A DNA stretch of 64,000 nt from Prolixibacteraceae bacterium (GCA_025210775.1 JAOARB010000015.1:62001-126000); one strand, 5' to 3'. Positions 26,522 to 34,638 are shown, counted from the stretch's first letter. The notes: generated by a model not told the origin, from the letters alone. A program made the numbers and translations.

Positions 26522-27781
26522 TTAAAGAGCAAAAGCTTCTTTAACTTGTTCTACATAGTCTAATTTCTCCCATGTAAACAACTCTACTTCCAATACCTTT
26601 TCACCTGCATAAGGAGAAGTAAAAGATTTAGAAACCACTTGAGGCTTACGTCCCATGTGACCATAGGCAGCTGACTCTTCATAAATAGGATTACGAAGTT
26701 TTAAACGCTCCTCAATCGCATATGGTCTTAGATCAAATAATTGAGCTACCTTATCTGCAATTTCATTATCTGAGATCTTTACATTAGAGCGACCATATGT
26801 ATTAACAAAGATATTGATAGGCTCAGCAACACCAATTGCATAAGAAAGCTGTACTAACATCTCATCAGCCACACCTGCAGCAACAAGGTTCTTTGCAATA
26901 TGACGAGCAGCATAAGCAGCAGATCTATCTACTTTTGATGGATCTTTACCAGAGAAAGCTCCACCACCGTGAGCACCTTTACCACCGTAAGTATCCACAA
27001 TAATTTTACGACCAGTCAAACCTGTGTCTCCGTGAGGACCACCGATAACAAATTTTCCTGTTGGGTTAACATGAAGAATCAACTCATCATCAAACAACTC
27101 TTGCACTCGCTTAGGAAGGGTTGCAATAGTTCTAGGAAGAAGAATATTTTTCACATCCTCACGAATCTTATTCAACATCTCCTCATCGTTCTCTGAAAAG
27201 TCATCATGCTGAGTAGAAAGTACTACCGTATGAATACGAACAGGCTTATGAGACTCTTCGTTATACTCAATAGTAACCTGTGACTTTGAATCTGGACGTA
27301 AATAAGTCATCTCTTTGCCTTCTCTACGGATTGCTGCAAGTTCAATAAGTAACTTATGAGACAATTCTAAAGACAAAGGCATATACTCATCCGTATCGTT
27401 AGATGCATAACCAAACATCATTCCTTGGTCACCAGCACCTTGGTTTTTGCGATCCTCACGATCTACACCTCTGTTGATATCATCTGACTGTTCATGAATG
27501 GCAGAAAGAATACCACACGAATCCCCATCAAATTTATACTCACTTTTTGTATATCCAATTCTATTGATCACATCACGTGTACGACGCTGTACATCAATAT
27601 ATGTATTTGTTTTTACTTCACCAGCTACAACTACCTGTCCTGTCGTCACCATCGTTTCAATAGCAACTTTAGAATTAGGATCGTAAGCCAATAATGCATC
27701 AAGAAGAGCATCTGAAATTTGATCCGAAACTTTATCTGGATGTCCTTCAGACACCGATTCTGAGGTAAATAAATAACCCAT
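26522..27781 (-). CDS. metK: S-adenosylmethionine synthase
   Basis: Makes SAM from methionine and ATP. 419 residues from the chosen start [21 protein letters not shown], which fits the family. An upstream in-frame start (27817) would run through a hairpin and is rejected. [12 protein letters not shown], the ATP loop [21 protein letters not shown] and [19 protein letters not shown] are diagnostic. The long leader (see 27788-27913) has two stem-loops, so translation or transcription may be controlled by an RNA element. Confidence 0.98.
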   Translation of the reverse strand: MGYLFTSESVSEGHPDKVSDQISDALLDALLAYDPNSKVAIETMVTTGQVVVAGEVKTNTYIDVQRRTRDVINRIGYTKSEYKFDGDSCGILSAIHEQSDDINRGVDREDRKNQGAGDQGMMFGYASNDTDEYMPLSLELSHKLLIELAAIRREGKEMTYLRPDSKSQVTIEYNEESHKPVRIHTVVLSTQHDDFSENDEEMLNKIREDVKNILLPRTIATLPKRVQELFDDELILHVNPTGKFVIGGPHGDTGLTGRKIIVDTYGGKGAHGGGAFSGKDPSKVDRSAAYAARHIAKNLVAAGVADEMLVQLSYAIGVAEPINIFVNTYGRSNVKISDNEIADKVAQLFDLRPYAIEERLKLRNPIYEESAAYGHMGRKPQVVSKSFTSPYAGEKVLEVELFTWEKLDYVEQVKEAFAL

Positions 27782-27787
27782 ATTAGT

Positions 27788-27913
27788 AAATTTTAATGCC
27801 GACTCCGTGTCGGTCAAAAAAGTTAAACATTAAAATTTGGATGGGAATAATGATTGATAAATTAGCAGAAAACAGCATTGCTTTAGCATTTTTTTCTGTG
27901 GTTGCAATCAATC
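27788..27913 (-). promoter_or_regulatory. Structured 5' leader of metK (two nested stem-loops)
   Basis: Minus strand, 5' to 3'. The first domain is closed by GATTGAT / ATCAATC (27907-27913 with 27852-27858) and holds an inner CAGAAAA / TTTTCTG stem (27892-27898 with 27866-27872). The second is closed by AAATTTTAATG / CATTAAAATTT (27828-27838 with 27788-27798) and holds CCGAC / GTCGG (27809-27813 with 27799-27803). The second ends 6 nt before the start codon. I could not fit it to the SAM-I or SAM-II patterns I know; a new SAM-sensing leader is possible but unproven. Confidence 0.5.
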
Positions 27914-28033
27914 AAATCCGTCCACTATTTTTATAATTGAATGCAAAAGTAACCTTTTATTTTAAATAAAAGGCCAAAACATCTTCTAAATTCCCTTTTG
28001 TTACACTATTTAGAATAAAAGCATAAATATTAG

Positions 28034-28945
28034 CTATGAACCACTTACTGTCAATGACTTAAATACATCTTCTAGTTCAGAATGTAGGGGAACAATTTCT
28101 AACAATGGATTAGAGATCTCAGATGCAAACCAAAAAACTTTCTCTTGTAGATTATCATCTTTATCGTGAGTCAGAATATAACGAGTCCCATCGCCTTCCA
28201 CGGTACAAATTTCTTTAAGTTGATCTAGCTGCTCTTTTTGAAGATCTTCTTTAAAAACCACCTGTAGTGCATTCACAGACTGATTCTTTCGCAACAAAAG
28301 GTCACATCGATCATCCGCAACCATTTGACCATTATTTATAATAATCACCCTATCACACATTTGCTCTACTTCGTGCATTATATGTGATGAAAATAGTACT
28401 GTCTTACCGACACTCATCTCTCGAATAAGTTCTCTAATCTCTATAATCTGGTTGGGGTCAAGTCCATTCATTGGTTCATCTAGAATGAGCACTTTAGGGT
28501 CATGTAGAAGTGCCTGAGCAAGACCTACGCGTTGTTTATACCCCTTGGATAGCATACTGATCTTCTTGTGGGATTCATTGGTAATACCACACTTTTCAAC
28601 AATATAATCCACACGCTCTTTTAGATTCTTTACACCATAAAGTTTCCCTACATGCTGGAGGTATTCACGAACATACAACTCCTCATATAAAGGATTATGT
28701 TCTGGAAGAAATCCTATTTCACGTTGAATCTCTTTTGTCTGATTATGGATATCCATTCCTAACACAGAAATAGAACCAGAAGAAGCCCGGATATAGCCAC
28801 AAATGATTTTCATTAATGTAGATTTTCCTGCACCGTTTGGTCCTAAAAATCCAACGACTTCTCCTTCTTGAAGAGTAAAACTCACCCCATCGAGTGCCAT
28901 CTGATTTGAAAAGCGTTTCTTAACCTCTTTCACCTGAATAGACAT
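28034..28945 (-). CDS. ABC transporter ATP-binding protein, GldA-like
   Basis: 303 residues. Walker A is GPNGAGKST near 35-43, the signature LSKGYKQRVGLAQAL near 133, Walker B VLILDEPMNGLDP near 153, and the H-loop SSHIMHEVEQM near 185. The block REIGFLPEHNPLYEELYVREYL and the overall length match GldA, the ATPase of the Bacteroidota gliding-associated ABC system. No permease or gliding gene (gldF, gldG) lies next to it, so gliding cannot be inferred. A general ABC-2 exporter ATPase is the alternative. Confidence 0.8.
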   Translation of the reverse strand: MSIQVKEVKKRFSNQMALDGVSFTLQEGEVVGFLGPNGAGKSTLMKIICGYIRASSGSISVLGMDIHNQTKEIQREIGFLPEHNPLYEELYVREYLQHVGKLYGVKNLKERVDYIVEKCGITNESHKKISMLSKGYKQRVGLAQALLHDPKVLILDEPMNGLDPNQIIEIRELIREMSVGKTVLFSSHIMHEVEQMCDRVIIINNGQMVADDRCDLLLRKNQSVNALQVVFKEDLQKEQLDQLKEICTVEGDGTRYILTHDKDDNLQEKVFWFASEISNPLLEIVPLHSELEDVFKSLTVSGS

Positions 28946-29343
28946 CTATTTTTCTCCCTTTATAAATTAAACTACTCTAAACACAAATAAACAAAAATAC
29001 ACATAAAATAAACCATTTGTAAAAAACAAATAGCGAATAACAACACGATGTTACCTCTTTACATTGTAAGCATGACATTTCTCAGAAAAAAAAGAGAACA
29101 TTTAGTCGATTATTATCAAAATCCAAAATTTAAGATTAAATTTGCTAAATCGAAATTCTCAAATAAAAACTTTTCGATCATTTTTAATCTGGTTCTTTTT
29201 TCAGCCTAATAAATTATCATAGAAGAGACATTGATTTTTTATCGAAAAGGCTCAATATAATCTTCTTACCATTTTAATGGTCAACGATTATCGCGAATAC
29301 ATTAGGCATGGAAAAGCTCAAAGTACCGAAAAATTGATTATCC
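28946..29343. other. Divergent intergenic region without a supported gene
   Basis: 398 bp between the GldA-like gene (minus) and ispG (plus). A/T-rich; it must hold two promoters, but no clear paired -33/-7 signal was found. A 43-codon frame at 29278-29409 overlaps the ispG start and is not supported. Confidence 0.6.
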
Positions 29344-31200
29344 ATGAAAGACCGAAACTTCAACTATGTCAAAAGTTTAACTACGTTTCAGAGACAAAAG
29401 ACTTCTGAAGTAATAATTGGAGGGATAGGTATTGGTGGAGACAATCCAATCCGCATTCAGTCAATGACGGATACCAATACCAACGATACCCAAGCCACTG
29501 TTGAGCAAATTGAAAGAATTGTAAAGACAGGAGCAGACTTCGTTAGACTTGCAGTACCAGGCATCAAAGAAGCAGAGAATCTTAAAAATATAAAACAAGC
29601 ATTGGTGGACAGAGGAATAAATACCCCTCTTATTGCGGATATTCATTTTAATCCAGCTGCTGCCCATGTTGCACTTAAATATGTTTCAAAGGTTCGTATC
29701 AATCCAGGAAACTTCTACGATCCTCGTGCAAAATTCAAAAAGATTGAATATACACACGAAGAATACCAAGAGGAACTTCAAAAGATAGAAGAAAAATTCA
29801 TCCCTTTTCTAGAAGAGTGTAAAAAACACAATACTGCTATTCGAATAGGTGCCAACCAAGGCTCTCTATCAGATCGAATCATGAGTAGATATGGTGATAC
29901 TCCTGCTGGAATCGTGGAATCTGTAATGGAATTCCTTCGTATTTGTAAAAAAGTAAACTTTAAAAATGTTGTCATCTCCATTAAATCGAGCAACACACGT
30001 ATTATGGTGTTTACGGTTCGTTTGATGAACTATCGCATGCGACTAGAAGAGATGATGTTCCCATTCCATATTGGCGTAACCGAAGCAGGAGAAGGAGAAG
30101 ATGGTCGAGTAAAATCAGCTGTAGGCTCTGGTACTCTTCTTGCAGACGGTATTGGTGATACAATTCGAATATCATTAACAGAGAAACCAGAAAATGAGGT
30201 GGTATTTGCAAAAAAATTGATCCACTATTTTGATCAACGTAAAGGTCACGATAAGATTGATGCTCCAATGTTTGCCCAAACCAACCCTTTTGAATACGAA
30301 AGGCGTTCTCAACGTCCTATTGGAAATATCGGAGGAAGACAAAAGAATGTAGTCGTTGCCTCTCTAAATGGTTGCTCTCTTGAAGAAGTACGCTCATTCC
30401 GTGGGAATACCATACCTGAATATTTCTATGATGGCAACGAAATATATAACCTAGAAGGGGAGAAGTTCCCTATTATTACTCTTCACGAATACCTTTTTGA
30501 AGATTTTCATCATCGTAAAGCTCGCTTTATTCGCATGAATAAACCTGAGTACGATGCATTTAAAAATGAAAATCCTGAAGTTGTTGAGAAACTAAAAAGA
30601 GAACGTAAGGCTGTAATTCTGATGGAATCAAACAATCAGAATCCTACAGCAGAAATGCGTGCTTTCTTTATGGAACTTGATGCTGCTATTTGTAAAAATC
30701 CTGTTATCCTTCATCGTAGTTATAATGAAAACGACATGGATATGCTGCGAATTAAATCATCAGCAGACCTAGGGGAATTGATGATAGATGGTTACTGTGA
30801 TGGTATACTTATCTCCAACAATGGTAGCATTGGATATTCCGAGCTTAAAAACCTTTCTTATAGTCTTCTTCAAGCAAGTAGGATGCGTGTTACAAAGACC
30901 GAATTTGTATCATGTCCAGGTTGTGGTAGAACTCTTTTTGAGTTGCAAAGCACCGTAAGCAAGATCAAAAAACATTTCTCTCACTTAAAGCATCTTAAGA
31001 TAGGTGTTATGGGCTGTATTGTTAATGGGCCAGGAGAGATGGGAGATGTTGACTATGGGTATGTCGGTTCTAGTATCGGCAAAGTGAATCTTTACAAAGG
31101 ACAACGTCTTGTCAAGAAGATGATACCTTCAGAAGATGCTGTAGCAGAGATGATCGAACTCATGAAAGAATTTGGAGACTGGAGAGAACCAGATGAATAA
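29344..31200 (+). CDS. ispG: 4-hydroxy-3-methylbut-2-enyl diphosphate synthase, long form
   Basis: 618 residues. Sixth enzyme of the MEP isoprenoid pathway; a [4Fe-4S] protein that makes HMBPP from MEcPP. TIM-barrel half: IRIQSMTDTNTNDTQATVEQI, LIADIHFNPAAAHVAL, VRINPGNF. A large middle insert (about 270-510) marks the long form of Bacteroidota, chlamydiae and plastids. The iron-sulfur half has CPGCGR and MGCIVNGPGEMGDVDYGYVG, giving the three Cys ligands. ispD of the same pathway lies at 61070. Followed at once by a perfect terminator. Confidence 0.97.
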   Translation: MKDRNFNYVKSLTTFQRQKTSEVIIGGIGIGGDNPIRIQSMTDTNTNDTQATVEQIERIVKTGADFVRLAVPGIKEAENLKNIKQALVDRGINTPLIADIHFNPAAAHVALKYVSKVRINPGNFYDPRAKFKKIEYTHEEYQEELQKIEEKFIPFLEECKKHNTAIRIGANQGSLSDRIMSRYGDTPAGIVESVMEFLRICKKVNFKNVVISIKSSNTRIMVFTVRLMNYRMRLEEMMFPFHIGVTEAGEGEDGRVKSAVGSGTLLADGIGDTIRISLTEKPENEVVFAKKLIHYFDQRKGHDKIDAPMFAQTNPFEYERRSQRPIGNIGGRQKNVVVASLNGCSLEEVRSFRGNTIPEYFYDGNEIYNLEGEKFPIITLHEYLFEDFHHRKARFIRMNKPEYDAFKNENPEVVEKLKRERKAVILMESNNQNPTAEMRAFFMELDAAICKNPVILHRSYNENDMDMLRIKSSADLGELMIDGYCDGILISNNGSIGYSELKNLSYSLLQASRMRVTKTEFVSCPGCGRTLFELQSTVSKIKKHFSHLKHLKIGVMGCIVNGPGEMGDVDYGYVGSSIGKVNLYKGQRLVKKMIPSEDAVAEMIELMKEFGDWREPDE

Positions 31201-31210
31201 CAAAACAATA

Positions 31211-31246
31211 AAAATGGCCATTTATATCTGTATAAATGGCCATTTT
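31211..31246. terminator. Terminator after ispG (bidirectional)
   Basis: Perfect 16-bp stem 31211-31226 / 31231-31246 with a TCTG loop, A-run before and T-run after. Confidence 0.92.
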
Positions 31247-31291
31247 TATTTATACTCCAATCGTCCTATCCATCAACACAGCAGGAGACTA

Positions 31292-31906
31292 CTATAACAG
31301 TTGGTCGACATACTCCAAGGTTCGATTCAAATCCGAAGTTACATGAAATGTATTCCATCCTCGCTCTGACGCCACTCTAACATTCTCTTCTAGATCATCA
31401 AAGAAAATAAAAGAAGAAGTCGGCTTTGCTATTCTCTTCTCAACATAACAATAGATATCAGAAGAAGGTTTAATAAAGCCTACGTCATGTGAATAGAAAA
31501 CATAATCAAACAACTCCTGCATCTCTTTTCCATATTGTTGTTTAAACTTTTTCTCAAAAACATATTGATGCTTTCGATTGGTATTACTCAACAATACACA
31601 GATATATCTCTGGGCTAACTTCTCTAATCTGTAGATCATTTCTGGTATAAATTCCAAAATCATTGCTTCCCAACACCCCCAAAAGGAGGTTGGATCAAAA
31701 AAAATCTCAGTTTCGTCCTCGACACTTTGCAACACCTCTTCTTCAGAAAGGATGCCACTCTCATATTCAAAGAATAAAGCCCTTAAACGTGTTTCATAAT
31801 GCAATGGGATACCAATATCTATAAATGCCTGATAACATCTCTTAGGATCGATATTCAATAAAACACGTCCTAAATCAAATACAACAACTTCTATATCTTT
31901 TATCAT
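31292..31906 (-). CDS. HAD-superfamily phosphatase (YihX-like)
   Basis: 204 residues. Motif I is VVFDLGRVLLNID near residues 8-20: the second Asp of the usual DxD is replaced by Gly (D-L-G), as in YihX-type HADs. Motif II is in CVLLSNTNRKH, the Lys in VGFIKPSSDIY, and the acidic motif is SFIFFDDLEENVRVA. Such proteins often dephosphorylate glucose-1-phosphate. The end of a small-RNA terminator lies 13 bp before its start codon, so its own promoter must be read through that region or lie inside it. Confidence 0.85.
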   Translation of the reverse strand: MIKDIEVVVFDLGRVLLNIDPKRCYQAFIDIGIPLHYETRLRALFFEYESGILSEEEVLQSVEDETEIFFDPTSFWGCWEAMILEFIPEMIYRLEKLAQRYICVLLSNTNRKHQYVFEKKFKQQYGKEMQELFDYVFYSHDVGFIKPSSDIYCYVEKRIAKPTSSFIFFDDLEENVRVASERGWNTFHVTSDLNRTLEYVDQLL

Positions 31907-31918
31907 GATGGCGAATAT

Positions 31919-32014
31919 AAAAAAAGAAAGCTATAAGGGGGATTATAGCTTTCTTAAACAAGGAGTAAAACAACAATATTTTGTTGTTTAGGGAATCTAA
32001 GTAAAGAAAATTGC
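31919..32014 (-). ncRNA. Candidate small RNA, copy A of a tandem pair
   Basis: Minus strand, about 96 nt. From 5': a 27-nt block (32014 down to 31988) identical to copy B; a small stem AACAACAA / TTGTTGTT; a linker with TTACTCCTTG (complement of 31959-31968); a perfect 13-bp terminator stem (31924-31936 with 31943-31955) with loop UCCCCC, then a T-run. Start is predicted from the -7 box at 32019-32026. No open frame of note. C-rich loops and anti-Shine-Dalgarno linkers are common in small RNAs that block translation (general knowledge); targets are inferred. Confidence 0.75.
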
Positions 32015-32018
32015 TCTG

Positions 32019-32026
32019 CTAATATA
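32019..32026 (-). promoter_or_regulatory. -7 box of small RNA copy A
   Basis: Minus strand TATATTAG, one mismatch from TAnnTTTG, at -12 to -5 of the conserved block. It is exactly 270 bp from the matching box of copy B. No -33 TTTG is seen, as expected for an activator-dependent promoter. Confidence 0.55.
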
Positions 32027-32103
32027 TTCGAAAGAAAAGATGGAATCAATTTTACATACTATTGAAATAGAGACACAAACTATTATTTTACATTAATGGT
32101 GTT

Positions 32104-32116
32104 TTGGTATGACCAA
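32104..32116. promoter_or_regulatory. Palindromic operator TTGGT-N3-ACCAA (copy A)
   Basis: TTGGTATGACCAA, centred 96 bp before the predicted RNA start of copy A. The same dyad lies exactly 270 bp away in front of copy B, although most bases between are different. This spacing suits an activator or repressor site. It does not resemble the direct-repeat LytTR consensus, so the binder is unknown. Confidence 0.6.
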
Positions 32117-32195
32117 TATTTCCAATCAACTCTATTTCTACAAACAACTAATTATGATTCGTGAAATTTATTTGAGAAACCCAACTTTAGGGTAT

Positions 32196-32284
32196 AAAAA
32201 AAGAAGCCGTAGGGGGATACGGCTTCCTCACAAGAAGTAAACAACTTTATTCGTTGCTTAGGGAATCTAAGTAAAGAAAATTGC
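32196..32284 (-). ncRNA. Candidate small RNA, copy B of a tandem pair
   Basis: Minus strand, about 89 nt, built like copy A. The 27-nt 5' block (32284 down to 32258) is identical to copy A. A small GCAAC / GTTGT stem follows, then a linker with TTACTTCTTG. The terminator stem GAAGCCGTA / TACGGCTTC (32203-32211 with 32218-32226) has the same UCCCCC loop and then seven T. The terminator stem differs from copy A at several pairs, all still pairing, which is covariation. Located 143 bp downstream of the LytTR gene stop. Confidence 0.77.
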
Positions 32285-32288
32285 ATTA

Positions 32289-32296
32289 CAAATCTA
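32289..32296 (-). promoter_or_regulatory. -7 box of small RNA copy B
   Basis: Minus strand TAGATTTG, a perfect TAnnTTTG, at -12 to -5 of the conserved block. No -33 TTTG at the usual 19-bp spacing. Confidence 0.65.
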
Positions 32297-32373
32297 ATAT
32301 TGGATGACAAATATTGTCAGCATTTTTGATTTGTTACAACTAATTTCACTTAATAAATAGAATAAGCGGATAA

Positions 32374-32386
32374 TTGGTCATACCAA
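32374..32386. promoter_or_regulatory. Palindromic operator TTGGT-N3-ACCAA (copy B)
   Basis: TTGGTCATACCAA, centred 96 bp before the predicted RNA start of copy B and 40 bp past the LytTR stop codon. Shares ATATTGGT-N3-ACCAA (minus strand) with the copy A site. Confidence 0.6.
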
Positions 32387-32426
32387 TATAGCCCTAATCC
32401 TCCCATAAAATAGATATTCATGTAGA

Positions 32427-32783
32427 TTAAGATATAAGATTGATGCGATTCACAGGGATCACATCATTATAAAGGCTAGAAACAACATCTCTTAATGCTT
32501 GCTGTTTTCTTCGAGAGACTTTAAAGGTCTCTCCATCTAACATCTCCACCTCAGCAGAATTAGGATTATACGACTTAATATATAAGACATTAATTATCGT
32601 ACTCCTATCTATCGAAACAAATTGTTGTGGAAGCTCCTTTTTCCAACTAACAAGAGTCCCTCTTGAAAGGAATTTTAAATTATCCCCCTGTATCGTTATA
32701 ATATTCTTCGAATAGCGAAGATAATGAACCAAAGAGATATCAATCTCCTGATATCCGGTCAATGTTAATACTTTTAGAACCAT
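32427..32783 (-). CDS. Stand-alone LytTR DNA-binding regulator
   Basis: 118 residues, a LytTR domain with no receiver domain: EIDISLVHYLRYSKNIITIQ, then FVSIDRSTIINVLYIKSY and the C-terminal GETFKVSRRKQQALRDVV. In the usual family these segments carry the conserved HRS (here DRS) and SRR positions. LytTR proteins bind DNA and mostly activate transcription. Start ATG has an unusually good Shine-Dalgarno (AAGGAG, 5 nt spacer) for this phylum. Two tandem small RNA genes lie downstream on the same strand, so a regulator-RNA circuit is likely. No cognate histidine kinase is nearby. Confidence 0.9.
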   Translation of the reverse strand: MVLKVLTLTGYQEIDISLVHYLRYSKNIITIQGDNLKFLSRGTLVSWKKELPQQFVSIDRSTIINVLYIKSYNPNSAEVEMLDGETFKVSRRKQQALRDVVSSLYNDVIPVNRINLIS

Positions 32784-32823
32784 GATTACTCCTTGCTAAT
32801 GGTACTTATTACATACTTATGTA

Positions 32824-32831
32824 CAAATGTA
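32824..32831 (-). promoter_or_regulatory. -7 box of the LytTR gene (TACATTTG)
   Basis: Minus strand TACATTTG, 41 bp before the start codon. A TTTG lies about 23 bp further upstream. Confidence 0.55.
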
Positions 32832-32950
32832 AGAAGAACTACATTAGAAACATACAAAATAAAGTTATTTAGAAGGAAGAGGCAACCATTTTGTAATCAA
32901 TAAGATAATTATAATGCCTTTATTTTTTTGGAAAAAACTATTAAAATAAT

Positions 32951-32981
32951 TTTGTAGAAACGGCGGAATACACTAATATTG
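32951..32981 (+). promoter_or_regulatory. Promoter of the tRNA gene
   Basis: TTTG at 32951-32954, 19 bp, then TAATATTG at 32974-32981: spacing is ideal for the Bacteroidota housekeeping sigma factor, with one mismatch in the -7 box. The tRNA starts 36 bp downstream. Confidence 0.7.
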
Positions 32982-33016
32982 CAATCGAAAGTTAGGAAAA
33001 CAACTCCTTTCTTATC

Positions 33017-33090
33017 GGGCCTATAGCTCAGTTGGTTAGAGCACCTGACTCATAATCAGGGAGTCCCTGGTTCAAGCCCAGGTGGGCCCA
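33017..33090 (+). tRNA. tRNA with CAU anticodon (probably Ile2, alternatively elongator Met)
   Basis: 74 nt without encoded CCA. The acceptor stem GGGCCTA pairs with TGGGCCC (one G-T). Anticodon stem-loop CCTGA-CTCATAA-TCAGG gives anticodon CAT; T-arm CCTGG-TTCAAGC-CCAGG. C4-G69 and C5-G68 are the pairs that TilS uses to recognise tRNA-Ile2, so I favour Ile2 (AUA codons after lysidine modification). Met cannot be excluded. Own promoter and terminator. Confidence 0.93.
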
Positions 33091-33091
33091 C

Positions 33092-33125
33092 AAAAGGTTA
33101 CTTCATTACGAGGTAACCTTTTTTT
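33092..33125 (+). terminator. Terminator of the tRNA gene
   Basis: AAAAGGTTAC (33092-33101) pairs with GTAACCTTTT (33113-33122), then more T. Confidence 0.88.
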
Positions 33126-33474
33126 ATTGGTATAACAATAACACTTCTAAACGATATTCAGCCATCTGCTTCTCTGACAAGACGGCATTTCCATATCCTC
33201 AATTCTATCTACTTTCACAGCAAATATTAAAACCTAACACAATAGGATACCACAGATTCTTGAAGTGTAAACTACATCCCATTTATTTAAACATAAGTAC
33301 CATCATTATTCCACAAGACATGTTAAACAAAAAGTAAAAGAAGAAAAACACCATTAGAACAATTGAAGCCAACTAAATCGTAGCTAATCGATTTTTAAAA
33401 ACACCAAAAACGGGGGTTTGTCAACGATTAACCGTGATTCATGTAAAAAAATAATATGCTTATCTAAAATGGCA

Positions 33475-33670
33475 TACATTTGAAATCATAAACGATGTTG
33501 GTTGTGATAATATTGAAAAATGATGCTTTCCCTTACAACACATAAAGCTTCATCATAAAAGTAATTGAACCAGACTCGAATAACCTAAAACTCTTACTCT
33601 TTGATTTTTATAATGCTGTTATTTTGGTGTAACAGTAAAAGGGAGAAGCTTAACCGTTTCTCCCTTTTTT
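33475..33670 (+). other. Possible non-coding RNA gene in the gap before the Lys/Glu-rich lipoprotein
   Basis: A TACATTTG box at 33475-33482 and an intrinsic terminator at 33637-33670 bracket about 185 bp without a protein gene. Inside, ATGATGCTTT (33520 region) can fold with AAAGCTTCATCAT (33546 region). Size is close to 6S RNA, but I could not confirm the 6S bubble. The remaining 33126-33474 holds nothing I can support. Confidence 0.4.
33637..33670 (+). terminator. Intrinsic terminator without a preceding protein gene
   Basis: AAAAGGGAGA (33637-33646) pairs with TCTCCCTTTT (33659-33668), followed by further T. It lies 120 bp before the next gene and far from any gene upstream on this strand. 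Confidence 0.8.
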
Positions 33671-33732
33671 TATTTTATGTTTTTAGTTATATAAAAACAT
33701 AATGTTTCAATCATTTAATTGATAGGAACACT

Positions 33733-33740
33733 TATATTTG
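33733..33740 (+). promoter_or_regulatory. Bacteroidota -7 box (TATATTTG)
   Basis: TATATTTG matches TAnnTTTG, 49 bp before the lipoprotein start. Confidence 0.6.
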
Positions 33741-33789
33741 TCGATTCAACAACACAACACAACATAATATCACTTATAAAAATATCAAA

Positions 33790-34614
33790 ATGAAAAAAAT
33801 TGCACTTTGTCTTGTTCTTTTATCAGGAACTATCTTCTCATGTAAAAACCAAAAGAAGAACCAAGCAGAAGATAATACAACTAAAGTAGAGCAGACTGAG
33901 CAAACAAACAATGAAGAGAAAGCAACAACAGAAAAAGCTGCCAAAGCTGAAGAGTCAAAGAAGGCTCCAGTTGTTGAGAAGAAAAAGCCTGTTGCGAAGA
34001 AAAAGAAACCTGTAGTTAAGAAAGAGAAAGTTGTTGCTGTTGAGAAGAAAGAGGCACCAGCAGTTTCAGAAAAGAAAACAGTACACACAATTACTGTGAC
34101 TAAAGGAACAGAAATCACTCTAAATTCGGCAGCAGTAGTAGATACTAAAGATCTTGAAAAAGGACAAACAGTGGCTCTTAACATCCAAAAAGATGTAAAG
34201 ATTAACGACAATGTAGTAATTACAAGAGGGTCGAAAGCTACAGCTATCGTTAAAGATATCCAGAAAGAGAAAAAAATGAGTGGGGTTTCAACTCTAGATC
34301 TTGAACTAACAGAAATCTTTGTTCAAGGTAAAAAGTATACTGCAGCTAGTGAGCCACTTCATTTCCAAGGAAAGAATCGTACAGCAAACACTGCAATTAA
34401 AACTGGTATTGGTGCTGGTGTTGGTGCAGCAGTAGGTGCATTGGTTTCAAAGAAAAGTGGAAAAGGAGCAGCAATTGGAGCAGCAATCGGAGCTGTTGCA
34501 GGGGGAGCAACTAACGCTATTGCCAAAAAGAAATCACTAATTCTTGACGAACATACTGAAATGGTATTCGTTCTTTCTAAGGAGTTAAAATTTGAATTTG
34601 ACGAGAAGTATTAA
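33790..34614 (+). CDS. Lipoprotein with Lys/Glu-rich linker and glycine-zipper domain
   Basis: 274 residues. Lipoprotein signal IALCLVLLSGTIFSC, lipid Cys at residue 18. Residues 20-95 are a low-complexity charged linker (KKKPVAKKKKPVVKKEKVV), long enough to span part of the periplasm. A beta-rich domain follows (TITVTKGTEITLNSAAVV). Near residue 205-245 there is a glycine-zipper stretch (GIGAGVGAAVGALVSKKSGKGAAIGAAIGAVAGG) that probably inserts in or lies on a membrane. Related Gly-zipper proteins occur in the envelope; no precise role known. Confidence 0.8.
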   Translation: MKKIALCLVLLSGTIFSCKNQKKNQAEDNTTKVEQTEQTNNEEKATTEKAAKAEESKKAPVVEKKKPVAKKKKPVVKKEKVVAVEKKEAPAVSEKKTVHTITVTKGTEITLNSAAVVDTKDLEKGQTVALNIQKDVKINDNVVITRGSKATAIVKDIQKEKKMSGVSTLDLELTEIFVQGKKYTAASEPLHFQGKNRTANTAIKTGIGAGVGAAVGALVSKKSGKGAAIGAAIGAVAGGATNAIAKKKSLILDEHTEMVFVLSKELKFEFDEKY

Positions 34615-34638
34615 TCAATAGTATTTCCCCATCAAAAT

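Noticed and set aside
28034..28945. Gliding motility locus inferred from the GldA-like ATPase
   Set aside because: No other gliding gene is present in the window; GldA-like ATPases also occur in non-gliding species.
29278..29409. 43-codon frame overlapping the ispG start
   Set aside because: It continues in another frame through ispG coding sequence and has no signal of its own.
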